From: Coemansia sp. RSA 922
Lineage: Eukaryota; Kickxellomycota; Kickxellomycetes; Kickxellales; Kickxellaceae
DNA: 17,728 bases
Assembly: GCA_027577415.1 (NCBI GenBank)
Contig: JANBQS010000448.1
Span: 1 to 17,728, forward strand
Direction: 5' to 3'
Part shown: one piece after another, positions 1 to 8,341 of the stretch
Layout: every line of letters starts with the position of its first letter
Position numbering within the stretch: position 1 is the first letter of the stretch
Translations under genes and position numbers: made by a program
The notes under the pieces: generated by a model
Told to the model about the DNA's origin: nothing
The model's database searches: none
Seen by the model: only the letters and a program-made list of their open reading frames with translations

Positions 1-755
1 AAAAAAAAAAAAAAAACAATCCACAAGCATTGTATATGGATTACTGCTTTGTTGGCAGTGACGTCAATTGTGATATCAACGGCAACGGCTGAAATATATA
101 GAGAAGCGCCTCAAACTCCACTTGTGCGCCATACATATAAGCTATTGATAGCTGTTTATTGACAACAGTGGGAGTCACTTCAAAGCTTGCTACAGCTATC
201 CACTGTGGCTAGAAGCAAGCTTCTTTAGTAGTTATAGCGTAGGCTCATCAGAGAGTCATTTGATGGCTCTTTTGGCCATTGGCGGATGTACCGAAACACT
301 TGCATTCTGTGTAGCCGCCGTAATGAGAGAGGGCAGTGCTTGAAGACTATCTGGTTTTGACAAATCAAAAATTCCTACCTTGTACTCTAACTCACTAATT
401 CGCTGTGATATTATGTCTAGTAGCAGATCCCTAGCATCCGCTTGCTGCTTCATGGCATGTCTTCTTTTATTTAGACATGTTAAAGTCTTGTAGGTTGGAG
501 TATGCGAGTTGTTAGCGGCTTATGCATAAGTTCACCAGTCCTTACGTCTTTGTATTTAAGTAAATAATAAGTAATAGAGATAAAAGGTGATTGCCTAACT
601 AGTCTATGGCTGCTGGTGCACGGATCCTTATATAGGGGTAAATGGTCCATGGGAACAGTAACGGCGCTACTACTTGTGATCAGGGCGCCGTTGATCATAG
701 CTGTAGAAATTAGGCCAAAATAAAATGTCGGATATTTTCACTGAGCGTCAAAATC
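1..755. other. Gene-poor left edge
   Basis: The window opens with a run of 16 A, which probably marks a contig or sequence edge rather than a feature. The stretch holds one short minus-strand frame (256-453, listed separately). It also has an imperfect hairpin with 9-bp arms at 183-191 and 214-222, and a near-palindromic TATA-like element at 626-636 (ccttatatagg) that could serve either strand. A 72-codon minus frame at 480-698 spans this TATA-like element and resembles no family I know, so I do not call it. Nothing else is supported here. Confidence 0.5.
256..453 (-). CDS. Hypothetical 65-residue protein, possible short coiled coil
   Basis: An ATG-initiated frame of 65 codons. Residues 6-25 (ARDLLLDIISQRISELEYKV) show heptad-like spacing of hydrophobic residues, so a short coiled coil is plausible. 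The rest is polar and low in cysteine. A TATA-like element lies about 175 nt upstream on this strand, and a four-codon upstream frame sits just before the ATG. A weak donor-like GTAGGA follows the codon for K25 and an ACACAG acceptor-like site lies downstream, so splicing inside the frame cannot be excluded. I do not recognise a family. A chance frame or the remnant of a larger gene is as likely as a real small gene. Confidence 0.2.
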   Translation of the reverse strand: MKQQADARDLLLDIISQRISELEYKVGIFDLSKPDSLQALPSLITAATQNASVSVHPPMAKRAIK

Positions 756-1097
756 CTACAACACTGATCCATATTTTGCTCTTGCTGCTTGCTTGATTTC
801 TTCAATAAATTTTAGCTTCCCAAATGTATCAATGACTGTTTCATTTTTCTCATTGAGATGTACTATAGAGCCTTCCTGTAGCTTAAAGCTACCATAATTA
901 TTGGCATCAATCTGGGTCCAATTTGAGCCTTTATCATTTTTATATTTTATAGTAAAATGCTGAAGTATATGGTCACTGAACGTGCCCATGGTGCTCTTGA
1001 ATAGTTCATCAATGCCCACGTCATTACTATTATCATGTTTCTCATATACCAAAGAGGCTGTAGTTGTATCAACAAAAAACAAGATAAGAGCAATCAT
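756..1097 (-). CDS. Putative small secreted glycoprotein, 113 residues
   Basis: The family is unrecognised. The protein starts with a short hydrophobic stretch (MIALILFF) followed by VDTTTAS, which fits a short signal peptide cut near residue 14 or 15. The mature part is charged and polar, has no cysteine, and carries two N-glycosylation sequons (N59-W-T and N85-E-T). The ATG has an A at -3. A good TATA-like box lies about 85 nt upstream (1181-1192, read on the minus strand), with a pyrimidine-rich leader between. Together these suggest a real small gene entering the secretory pathway. Weaknesses: no homolog recognised, a very short signal peptide, and a gene-poor neighbourhood with decayed frames. 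It could instead be a relic of a larger gene. Confidence 0.4.
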   Translation of the reverse strand: MIALILFFVDTTTASLVYEKHDNSNDVGIDELFKSTMGTFSDHILQHFTIKYKNDKGSNWTQIDANNYGSFKLQEGSIVHLNEKNETVIDTFGKLKFIEEIKQAARAKYGSVL

Positions 1098-1180
1098 TGT
1101 AAAGCTAAAGATGATAGAAGTGTATAGTGGTCAAGTGAATAAGGAGTGAGGAGGAGTAGAAAAAATAGCAGGATGTACTT

Positions 1181-1192
1181 GGCCTTTTATAG
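1181..1192 (-). promoter_or_regulatory. TATA-like box for the 756-1097 gene
   Basis: On the minus strand this reads CTATAAAAGGCC, a near-consensus TATA box. It lies about 85 nt upstream of the ATG at 1097, which leaves room for a short pyrimidine-rich 5' leader. Similar boxes lie upstream of the frames starting at 2464 and 3308. Confidence 0.4.
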
Positions 1193-2139
1193 GTGGACAT
1201 TCACTGCTTGCATGCTTGCCTACACAACAGAGAACATGCGACAGACAAACAGAAAGCAATAAAAGCAAAGTCACAGTTGGACACTTCTTTTTGGAAAGGA
1301 AAAGGGTCTTTAGAGGCAGTGGGGGCTTCTTTCCCTTTGCTTGACAGTGGACAGACAGCAATGGGGAGCCTCAGCAGTGACAAGCCAGTAGAACACCCAA
1401 AGCAATTCGGAAGTGATTTAACATTGCAATTACAAAGTAGGCTTTTTGCAGGCTGACAAAAAGACACTTTGTAGCCAATTTTTTCTTGAGGGGTTGGTGT
1501 TGGTCAATGCATCATGCATCTCTTCTCTTGATAGAGCTAGTTTTGTTAAATAGTCTGATGGGTTAAAGTATGACTTAGTAGAGGGTGCATATAATAGCTA
1601 ACAATAGAGACTACCAAACAAAAGAACACTAGCCTAGTCAATGATTCAACCTGTCCTTTTGCATGTCAGGAAATGGTACTCAATAAGTGATTTCACCTGC
1701 CTAGTGCGCATGCAACTAAACAAGACATAAAGTGAGTTAGATTGGCAAGGTGTGTAACATGTAATGAGTCATACTTCCATGTCTAGGGGCAACCTGTGGA
1801 AATTGTTGAAGTGGATGGCCTTTGCCTACTAGTTCAACCATCCCCTGAAACCACCCAGTAGGTAGTCTTTGTGACTGTTATTTGCGAAAGCCTATGCACT
1901 TATTCGACAGCTCTTTATTGCAAAAAACCACAAAATGATTACCCAGAATTACAAAATTTTACTGTGTGCTGCTGATGCAGCCTCTAGCAATAATGACTGG
2001 GGGTATAAATAGTTTTATATTGGCATTGGTACAATGTTAGCTACAACTGTTTACTGTGGCAACTGTCAAAAGTTTGTCTCTTATGTAGGCATGGCAATGG
2101 GCTGTCAGAGTGTTGTTTGTTGACCCTTTAGGCAATTGG
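1193..2139. other. Long stretch without a supported gene
   Basis: About 950 bases with no frame I can support. Overlapping frames of 87-88 codons on both strands at 1193-1467 lack recognisable motifs and look like chance openings. On the minus strand, 1193-1470 is pyrimidine-rich and is the natural upstream region of the 756-1097 frame. A short near-repeat of ATGCAT occurs around 1506-1520. I see no tRNA, repeat array or transposon ends. Confidence 0.5.
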
Positions 2140-2464
2140 CTAATAAGCTGGAACGCTCGAGTCCCTCTTACCCGCGTTTACTTGAGAAGGATGTGCTGTT
2201 TGGCGACTGACTTGCTTCAAAGAATTAATGCACCCTGATGCATGCCCTACTGACTGCGGGCAATGGTGCTGAACTTGTAGTCTCTGTTCCAGTGCCTCCA
2301 GACCCTTACCCTGATGCTCTTGTTCCTGTTTTAAGGCCTTTACTTCCTGTTGCAATGGTATCATACCTTCAAATTTGAGTTTTTTCAAGAACTCTCTGTA
2401 GGTTGGCCAGCACCGCGTCTAGCCTGTCAAATGCCTCCTGGCTCATAGGTGCCTTAGTGGCCAT
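2140..2464 (-). pseudogene. Broken coiled-coil frame, possibly a retroelement gag-like 5' end
   Basis: An ATG at 2464, with a TATA-like box about 120 nt upstream (2583-2594), opens a 31-codon frame that stops at 2369-2371. At a run of six A near 2382-2387 the reading shifts into a second frame that stays open to 2140 and continues the coiled-coil character: heptads in LQQEVKALKQEQE and LEALEQRL. The two halves look like one protein broken by an indel in the A run. GTAAG sequences that could act as donors occur near 2309 and 2167, so a spliced gene is an alternative. The arrangement resembles 2973-3308. Short coiled-coil N-termini are common in Ty3-type Gag proteins, but no capsid, zinc-knuckle or polymerase domain follows, so the retroelement link is only a guess. 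Confidence 0.25.
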
Positions 2465-2972
2465 TAAAAAAGAAAAGTTATTATAGATAGGGAAAATGAA
2501 GAGAAAGATAGAGGAAGATGTTAACCTATGCCACTTTACATCTTAAAAGCAAAAAGCTAATTTAATAGAAACTAAAACAAAAGGCTTTTTATAGTAAACA
2601 GAATATCTCTGCTTGGTGACATTATCAAGTTTTCATCTAAATACCAAATCATCCACTTGTAATTCTTTCACCAGTTTGCACCCTCAACCGCCTTCCTGTG
2701 TCTGAGATACAATCTTCCACTCTTGCTTCTTGCACAGTTTTGGAAAGTGTTTTCTGTCTTTCTCTTCTTCCTTGAGTGTATGATAAGTATAGGCGTAAGT
2801 AATAGAAGAACTTTGCTATTTGGTGGTGCTAGAGCTGCGATAATTCTGGCTTAGAGCCGCTTAGATGAAAATGCAGGTAGGAAATGATCCGGGAGTTATT
2901 TGTTCATAGGTAAGAACTCCGGATCATACTATGCAGTTGTTACGCCGGCCCTACCTGTCCTTGTTGACTCTT
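2465..2972. other. Spacer between the two broken minus-strand frames
   Basis: Contains the leader and the TATA-like box (2583-2594, CTATAAAAAGCC on the minus strand) of the frame at 2140-2464, and an imperfect inverted repeat at 2884-2927. I see no coding frame with recognisable content. Confidence 0.4.
2884..2927. repeat. Imperfect inverted repeat (hairpin)
   Basis: The left arm at 2884-2897 (atgatccgggagtt) and right arm at 2915-2927 (aactccggatcat) are reverse complements apart from one extra G in the left arm. They enclose a 17-nt loop. No run of T follows and no gene end adjoins, so a terminator role is not indicated. It could be a protein-binding palindrome or a relic of a small inverted-repeat element. 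Confidence 0.45.
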
Positions 2973-3308
2973 CTATGCAACCAAGTAATTGCTCAAACCC
3001 ATTTCAACAGTCCTAGGTTCTTTTTGTGTGGGTCTAAATCTGCCAGAATGCAAAGAAAAGTAAATCCCCCACCCTCTGTCATGGCTGTCCTCTCTAGTTT
3101 TGGTAACAATATCAACTTGCAGATTTTGCCCACCTAGCTGCTCTTCTAACACAAGGATTCGACCTCCCTGTGCCTCCATTTCCGCTGCCATTTCCTGTTG
3201 GTGCTGCCATATTGGTTATAGTGGTTTGACCAGTTCGAATATGCTGTCTTGCCAATTTGCCCTACCTTTGAGAATGGCATGAAGCTGAGCTTGAGTTACA
3301 AACGACAT
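2973..3308 (-). pseudogene. Interrupted coiled-coil frame, sister of 2140-2464
   Basis: An ATG at 3308, about 75-80 nt downstream of a strong TATA-like box (3383-3395), opens a 30-codon frame closed by TAA at 3216-3218. The same frame reopens immediately and runs to 2973, so a single in-frame stop at codon 31 divides it. Codons 38-58 just after the stop encode a Glu/Gln-rich coiled-coil-like segment (QEMAAEMEAQ, then LVLEEQL). This resembles the corresponding segment of 2140-2464. The likeness in layout (TATA, short leader, about 30 codons, break, coiled coil) suggests two diverged copies of one sequence family in decay. A gag-like retroelement start is one option. Neither identity nor activity is shown. 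Confidence 0.25.
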
Positions 3309-3793
3309 TTTGAAGAATAAGAATAATATATATTTGAACTTAATGCAGAATAGAATAGTAAGAGATGTGCTTTGCACCATTTGCCCCTTTATATATTTGT
3401 TACATTTGCTTTGCTCAGAATAATATACCACCTCTAAATTCTATGAAACGAGTATTTTATACCTTTGGCATTAGTACAAATGTCTATTTTGTCTGCATTT
3501 GTAGATCCATACACAAAGCCTTTTCTCTAGTGGCCGAAAGCAATAAAGGCAACTACTGGATCACTAAACATGTGCACCCGTTCTTCACTTCAAAGTATGA
3601 TATTGGGCAAGTGCTTACAAGCTTCCACGTGTATTGTCGCCAACATGTCCATTCACCTCGTTGATTGGCTGTTGTTGATCGTTTGATCTACAAGGTCAAT
3701 TTTTCGTAGTCAAGATCGGGAACTGACAGTTTCTTCAAGCTTTTCTTTTTTTGGTACACTGTTAATTTCTTTTCTTTTTTTTTTTCTCCTCGC
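3309..3793. promoter_or_regulatory. Intergenic region with the LAS1 upstream sequence
   Basis: Divergent spacer between the minus-strand frame at 2973-3308 and LAS1. A TATA-like box for the minus frame lies at 3383-3395 (TATATAAAGGGGC on the minus strand). The last 60 bases before LAS1 (about 3734-3792) are strongly pyrimidine-rich, with long T and CT runs, the same pattern seen before most genes here. A 99-codon plus frame at 3365-3664 shows no recognisable content. Confidence 0.45.
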
Positions 3794-5374
3794 ATGCTTA
3801 AATTTCCAAAAGTTGTTCCGTGGACTAGTACGGAGGAGTACATGGCGGTGGCGGATTGCCTGTACTCGATCGACATATCTGAGCGCAAGCGTGGCGTTGC
3901 GATAGTTAAAGCGTGGCGAGCGCGTGGACGGGTTCCAGTAGCAATCGAGGCTACAGCTAGCTTGGCTGAGATGTGCGTGGCGGACCATGAACAGCGGCAT
4001 GGGGTGACGATATGCCAGCTCCAGCATATGTATGCAATGGCACTGATCCGGTTCGTCAACAGTATTGTTGACTTGGAACAAAAGGGCGTTTACGCGCAAT
4101 CTGTGGCTATGCTGGCGGGTCGTATAGGTATGCCGGCGTGGTTTGTCGAGCTCCGGCACGCTGGTACGCACGAGCAGCTTCCGAGCCTGATGACGCTGCG
4201 CTCGGCGTGTGCACAGGCGCTGCTCTGGCTCCGCGACTACTACTGGAGTAAGCAAGTGCGCCGTTTACCTGCCGATACGACGATCCAAGTGCGCGCTGTC
4301 ATTGCAGAGTATATCTCCGCCTGTGAGACACGCCAGGCATCTCTTGCTATGGTTGCTTCTAGGTCTGCCAAACATTCCGCCAACCCGAGCGTGCTGGCTG
4401 CGGCAGAGGCTACAATGGAATCGGCTACTACGGCACTGACTGCGCTGGTTGCCCGGTTGCACGCCGATGCGGTCCGCCTCTACGTCGTACCAGTGCTGAT
4501 CGAGTCTGGATTTCTGGTTCCCAGCGAAAAGCGGCTGCGCGCAAAATTCCCCGACTGTAATCTCCCGCCAGCGCTTGCCGATGCCTGGTCTGCGCCCTTT
4601 GCCGTGTTTACTGCGTCGTGGGGAGAAACCCTGTTCTACGAAGAGATGCTTGCTGCTATAGTATCCGCCCTCACGCCCGATTCCAGCGAGCTGGGCATAT
4701 TCGAGTCTGGCGACGGCGCTCTTAGCACAAGCCATGCTGCCACCCTTGTCGCCTGGATCCGCTGGATCCTTGAAGCTTACTATGTTCCGAATGGCACTGC
4801 TGGCGGCAAAGCCTCTACTGTCAGCATTGAGGACTTGCTCGAGGGGTGTCTACGCAATCCCAGCTACTACTCGCGCTCCGTGCTCAGAGTTGTATCGGAC
4901 GTCGATCCCGCGCTTAAGCGCGACCTTAAGCCCTTTGTCGAGTACATGGGCAAGGCACTGGCTGCGCTTGTAGCTGATGAGGCCAAGGCAGGCGCACCAC
5001 CGACAAACTCCAAGCCGATGCCAACTGTTTCGGTAAAGGCGCTTCAAGAAGAGGAGGCCCTGATGCAGCGCCGCTTGGACCAGCTCTTTGGTGCTAGTCG
5101 CGGGGCGAGCCAAACTGAGTCTATGGACGTTGATACGTCTGCCAACTCTACTTCTACTGCTAATTCAGCACCAGAGTCTCGGTCTGCCGTGAAGGCTACT
5201 GCTGCCGCTGCGGCCATAGCGCACCAGACTGAGCCCGCAGCTGGCCGGTGGAGCTTTGTGCCAGAGACGGCGTGGACACAGTGCCCTATTGGCGCGCTTT
5301 GCGACGGCTCCATCCCAATGCTAGAGTGGCCTGCGTGGATAGACAACGTACCGCTCCACGCCACGCCCCTGTAA
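3794..5374 (+). CDS. LAS1: Las1, pre-rRNA ITS2 endoribonuclease
   Basis: Las1 is the HEPN-type endonuclease that, bound to the polynucleotide kinase Grc3, cuts ITS2 (site C2 in yeast) during 60S ribosome maturation in the nucleus. The 526-residue protein starts with the family signature PKVVPW (residues 5-10). It has the conserved segment around RKRGVAIVKAWRARG (31-45), which leads into the N-terminal helical domain. The HEPN catalytic motif is intact at R121-H122-x3-H126 (RHAGTH). After a variable middle and a low-complexity Ser/Thr/Ala region (about 435-485), the C-terminus has a tryptophan and CPIG motif in the segment WTQCPIGALCDG, which fits the Las1 tail that contacts Grc3. Length is close to yeast Las1 (about 500). 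The start is set by the conserved N-terminus and the CT-rich tract just upstream. No intron is needed. RBG2 follows 151 nt downstream on the same strand. Confidence 0.93.
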   Translation: MLKFPKVVPWTSTEEYMAVADCLYSIDISERKRGVAIVKAWRARGRVPVAIEATASLAEMCVADHEQRHGVTICQLQHMYAMALIRFVNSIVDLEQKGVYAQSVAMLAGRIGMPAWFVELRHAGTHEQLPSLMTLRSACAQALLWLRDYYWSKQVRRLPADTTIQVRAVIAEYISACETRQASLAMVASRSAKHSANPSVLAAAEATMESATTALTALVARLHADAVRLYVVPVLIESGFLVPSEKRLRAKFPDCNLPPALADAWSAPFAVFTASWGETLFYEEMLAAIVSALTPDSSELGIFESGDGALSTSHAATLVAWIRWILEAYYVPNGTAGGKASTVSIEDLLEGCLRNPSYYSRSVLRVVSDVDPALKRDLKPFVEYMGKALAALVADEAKAGAPPTNSKPMPTVSVKALQEEEALMQRRLDQLFGASRGASQTESMDVDTSANSTSTANSAPESRSAVKATAAAAAIAHQTEPAAGRWSFVPETAWTQCPIGALCDGSIPMLEWPAWIDNVPLHATPL

Positions 5375-5525
5375 GAGACAAGCTCAGATGATCAGCGATT
5401 TCAGAGAAAATTTTAGGCCCCTGCATACAATTTCTCTTTTCTCCTTTGTTTCTTTTTTTTTCTGTCTTGCTAAATTTATTAACACCTTTGTTTTTATTCT
5501 CACTTGAAGCAGCGGATTTCAAATC
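5375..5525 (+). promoter_or_regulatory. Short LAS1-RBG2 spacer with a pyrimidine tract
   Basis: Only 151 bases separate the LAS1 stop from the RBG2 start, so the LAS1 3' end and the RBG2 promoter must share them. Positions about 5430-5470 are almost pure C/T, matching the tract in front of other genes of the window and suggesting a 5' leader or core promoter element. Confidence 0.4.
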
Positions 5526-6617
5526 ATGGGCGCCTTGGAGAAGATCGCTGAAATCGAGCGCGAGATGGCGCGCACGCAAAAGAACAAGGCCACTGAATTC
5601 CATTTAGGTCTGCTCAAGGGAAAGATAGCCCGGTTGCGTGCAGAGCTTCTTGAGGTCAAAGCCAGCGGACCCAAGGGCGAAGGGTTCGACGTCAAGCGCA
5701 GTGGCGATGCTCGTGTGGCACTTATTGGATTCCCCTCCGTAGGAAAGTCGACTTTGCTTTCGACGATGACAGATACAGAGTCTGCAGTGAGCAGCGTAGA
5801 CTTTACGACTCTGGCAGCTACTCCTGGCCGGTGGGAGTATAACGGCGCGGTTATCCAGCTTTTGGATCTTCCTGGCATCTTGGAAGGCGCGTCACAGGGT
5901 ATTGGCCGTGGTAAGCAGGTAGTGTCGACGGCGCGTACAGCTGACCTTATCGTCATGATGCTGGATGCGACCAAATCGCACCTGCAGCGGCCACTGCTGG
6001 AGAAGGAGCTGGAGTCCGTGGGCATTCGGCTAAACAAGCGGCCGCCCAACATTTACTTTAAAATCAAAACCGGCGGCGGCATTAGCTATAACGCCATTGT
6101 CAAGCAGTCGGTGCTCAACGAAAAGTTCGTCTACAACTTGCTCCACCAGTACCGTATCTTTAACGCCGAGGTGCTGGTTCGCGAGGACGTCACCCTCGAC
6201 GATTTCATTGACGTCGTTGTTGGCGGTCGCATCCACTTGCCCTGTCTCTACGTGTACAACAAGATTGACGCTATCACTATTGAGGAAATCGACAAGATTG
6301 CGCGTGAGGATCACACCATCGTCGTGAGTATCGAGAAGGACCTCAATATGGATACACTCAAGCACACGATTTGGGAGTACTTGAATCTGCTTCGCGTCTA
6401 CACAAAGCGTCATGGAGAGTTCCCCGATTTCAGCGAGGGCTTAATTTTGCGTACTGGCGCGACCGTCGAGGACGCCTGCCGAGCCATTCACAAAACTCTG
6501 CTCGACTCGTTCAAGTACGCCCTGGTCTGGGGCAAGTCAGCCAAGCACAATCCACAGCGTGCTGGCCTTACGCATGCGCTGAGCAACGACGATGTTATAG
6601 AAATTGTGCGCAAGTGA
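5526..6617 (+). CDS. RBG2: Rbg2/DRG2 developmentally regulated GTP-binding protein
   Basis: A cytosolic OBG/DRG-family GTPase. In yeast Rbg2 pairs with Gir2 (a DFRP2-type partner), and DRG proteins act on translating or stalled ribosomes. The 363-residue length is typical. Order of parts: an N-terminal helical region (1-50), P-loop GFPSVGKST (68-76), switch I threonines 94-95, G3 DLPG (114-117), the DRG insert with KTGGGISYN (181-189), G4 NKID (245-248), and a C-terminal TGS domain (about 290-363) ending in the usual DVIEIVRK. Choice of DRG2 over DRG1 rests on KELESVGIRLNK and IFNAEVLVRED, which match DRG2-type sequences rather than the DRG1 version (SADV). All nucleotide-binding motifs are intact. 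The gene has no intron. It converges on the MATE gene, with only 53 nt between the stops. Confidence 0.93.
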   Translation: MGALEKIAEIEREMARTQKNKATEFHLGLLKGKIARLRAELLEVKASGPKGEGFDVKRSGDARVALIGFPSVGKSTLLSTMTDTESAVSSVDFTTLAATPGRWEYNGAVIQLLDLPGILEGASQGIGRGKQVVSTARTADLIVMMLDATKSHLQRPLLEKELESVGIRLNKRPPNIYFKIKTGGGISYNAIVKQSVLNEKFVYNLLHQYRIFNAEVLVREDVTLDDFIDVVVGGRIHLPCLYVYNKIDAITIEEIDKIAREDHTIVVSIEKDLNMDTLKHTIWEYLNLLRVYTKRHGEFPDFSEGLILRTGATVEDACRAIHKTLLDSFKYALVWGKSAKHNPQRAGLTHALSNDDVIEIVRK

Positions 6618-6670
6618 AGCAAGATACACCGGTTATTTAATAAAGGACTCCTACAGAAAATAGTACAAGT

Positions 6671-8341
6671 TTAAGGTGCGGACAGCGGAAGGAGTGTGGA
6701 TGTGCGGTCGGCGACTTCTTCTGACTCGAGCGTGGTAGCTAGCATGGCCTTGGAGATGCGGGTTTGGCAGCGCTCGAGCTCTCTCTCCCAATTTGTAGCA
6801 GCGACAAAGTAGAACTGCGCACACAGGGTAGCAATAAGGCTAGCGACGTAGGCGAGCCACAGACCGGCGAGCTTCCACTTTAGAACTGCAACGACCAATA
6901 CCGCCAGCGGGATGCCAACGCAAACAAATGAGGCAATACGGATGTGGGCTACCAGCGCCTGGCGACCTTGGCCACGCAAAATGCCGTTAAAAGTCATGTT
7001 GACGCCCTGGATTGCACCAGCGCCAGCAGACCACGCAATATGCGTGCGCAGAATCTCGGCCACTACCGGGTCCTGAGTGAAAACCCCAGGCAATACGTTG
7101 CGGCAGCAAAAGACAGCTGTGCCCAGGACGAGGAACACGCCGACGGCGAGTATCAGCGCCGTGTTGACAGCCAGGTGCGTGCGGTTCGGCTGGCGCGAGC
7201 CCAAGAGGTTGCCCACGCGGTTGCAAGCGGCAATGGCAAAGCCCGTGCCGATGACCCACGTACTGGTCATCAGTACCGACAAGATGGCCTGCGCCGCCAT
7301 ATACTCTGCACTGAGGAACAGTGATCCGACATCGATCATGTGCAGCGAGACCGATTCAAAAAACGTGATCGCCGAGCCCGCCAGTCCGAGCTTGAGCACA
7401 GGCCGTAGGTCCGAGAACGCCGCGCGAGACCACCCGCCCCAGCACTGGCGACAGCTCTCGATGCGCCGCATGTACCACAGTGCGACAATATTGAACCCCA
7501 CGCCGACAATGATAATGACACATGGTACGCCGAGAATACCCATCGACGTTGCTTCGTTGGAGATAAACAGCCACGTGCAGAACCAGCCGATTGGCAGGCA
7601 GACCAGCTGTGCCACCACGGCAAACCGCCGCACGCCCTGCGCAAACAAGTAGCTCTTCAAGCACTCGTAGATTAGGATCGCTGCAATACCGAAAAAGTAC
7701 AGTCGCAAGAGTCTGCCTGTGACAGAGGCCACGTCCGCTGGTACTCCCAGGTACTCGTAGATAAGCGCAGAGTTCCACCACAGCGGGTACATGACCACGA
7801 GTATTAGAGCAATGCACACAAGTACTCGCTGCAAGTACACGCCCAGTAGCCGCCTGTCCGTGGCTGCTGTAAACGCCTGGCTGCATAGGCTGTCTAGAAC
7901 CATGGCCATTCCTGACAGCGGTGCTATGCCACCCAGTCCTGCATATATCGACACCAAGTTCATGCTCGCTAGCGCCACTGTGCCCAGCTTTCCCACTGCC
8001 GCCAGAATCGGGAGCATGAGGAAGAGCTGCGACATCGTCGATAACACAATCGGCAATGACGACCGCAAAAGCCACACTGCCTCCGTCCGGATATTGGCCG
8101 ATGAGCAAATATCTCCTGGTCCAATATCGCTAATGATATCGCTGAGGTCACTGTCGCTGTGATAGCTAATGTCGCTGTGGTCATTTTGCTCAGCTGGCAG
8201 CAGTGCTATCGTGTCGACTTCGAGTCGAGACGAGGACGACGATGATGTAGAGAAGCGAGCGGAGACTGCGTGGCGGCTCCCTATTGTTGGTACGCCAAGA
8301 TCCCTACTGTCTTCGTCATCGTTGGCTTGTACTCCAGCCAT
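6671..8341 (-). CDS. MATE-family multidrug/toxin efflux transporter
   Basis: A polytopic membrane protein of the MATE family, which exports organic cations and drugs in exchange for H+ or Na+; yeast Erc1 belongs to the same group. With the start at 8341 it has 556 residues. A Ser/Asp-rich cytosolic tail (about 1-90) is followed by some twelve hydrophobic segments, beginning at about 95-115. The family signature appears as DSLCSQAF (150-157), close to the usual DTLCSQA. A second conserved region with RVGNLLGS lies past the middle. The frame is open upstream to an ATG at 8464, but those 41 extra codons cover the pyrimidine-rich tract typical of 5' leaders here and add nothing family-like, so 8341 is preferred. 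Vacuolar versus plasma membrane location cannot be told. The gene is convergent with RBG2. Confidence 0.88.
   Translation of the reverse strand: MAGVQANDDEDSRDLGVPTIGSRHAVSARFSTSSSSSSRLEVDTIALLPAEQNDHSDISYHSDSDLSDIISDIGPGDICSSANIRTEAVWLLRSSLPIVLSTMSQLFLMLPILAAVGKLGTVALASMNLVSIYAGLGGIAPLSGMAMVLDSLCSQAFTAATDRRLLGVYLQRVLVCIALILVVMYPLWWNSALIYEYLGVPADVASVTGRLLRLYFFGIAAILIYECLKSYLFAQGVRRFAVVAQLVCLPIGWFCTWLFISNEATSMGILGVPCVIIIVGVGFNIVALWYMRRIESCRQCWGGWSRAAFSDLRPVLKLGLAGSAITFFESVSLHMIDVGSLFLSAEYMAAQAILSVLMTSTWVIGTGFAIAACNRVGNLLGSRQPNRTHLAVNTALILAVGVFLVLGTAVFCCRNVLPGVFTQDPVVAEILRTHIAWSAGAGAIQGVNMTFNGILRGQGRQALVAHIRIASFVCVGIPLAVLVVAVLKWKLAGLWLAYVASLIATLCAQFYFVAATNWERELERCQTRISKAMLATTLESEEVADRTSTLLPLSAP

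Noticed and set aside
1..16. Poly-A run at the window start
   Set aside because: Sixteen A at the very edge are more likely a contig boundary or simple low complexity than a retroposed tail; there is no target-site duplication in view.
480..698. 72-codon minus-strand frame
   Set aside because: It spans the TATA-like element at 626-636 and has no recognisable content.
1193..1467. Overlapping frames of 87-88 codons on both strands
   Set aside because: No recognisable motif, both strands open at once, and the stretch is the CT-rich upstream region of the 756-1097 frame.
3232..3240. tRNA B-box-like agttcgaat
   Set aside because: No matching A box upstream and no cloverleaf pairing around it.
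3365..3664. 99-codon plus-strand frame
   Set aside because: AT-rich spacer, no family-like segment, starts inside the leader of a minus-strand unit, and no leader tract of its own.
3710..7652. Many long frames antisense to or out of phase with LAS1, RBG2 and MATE
   Set aside because: They are shadows of confidently identified genes in GC-rich coding sequence, with no motif of their own.
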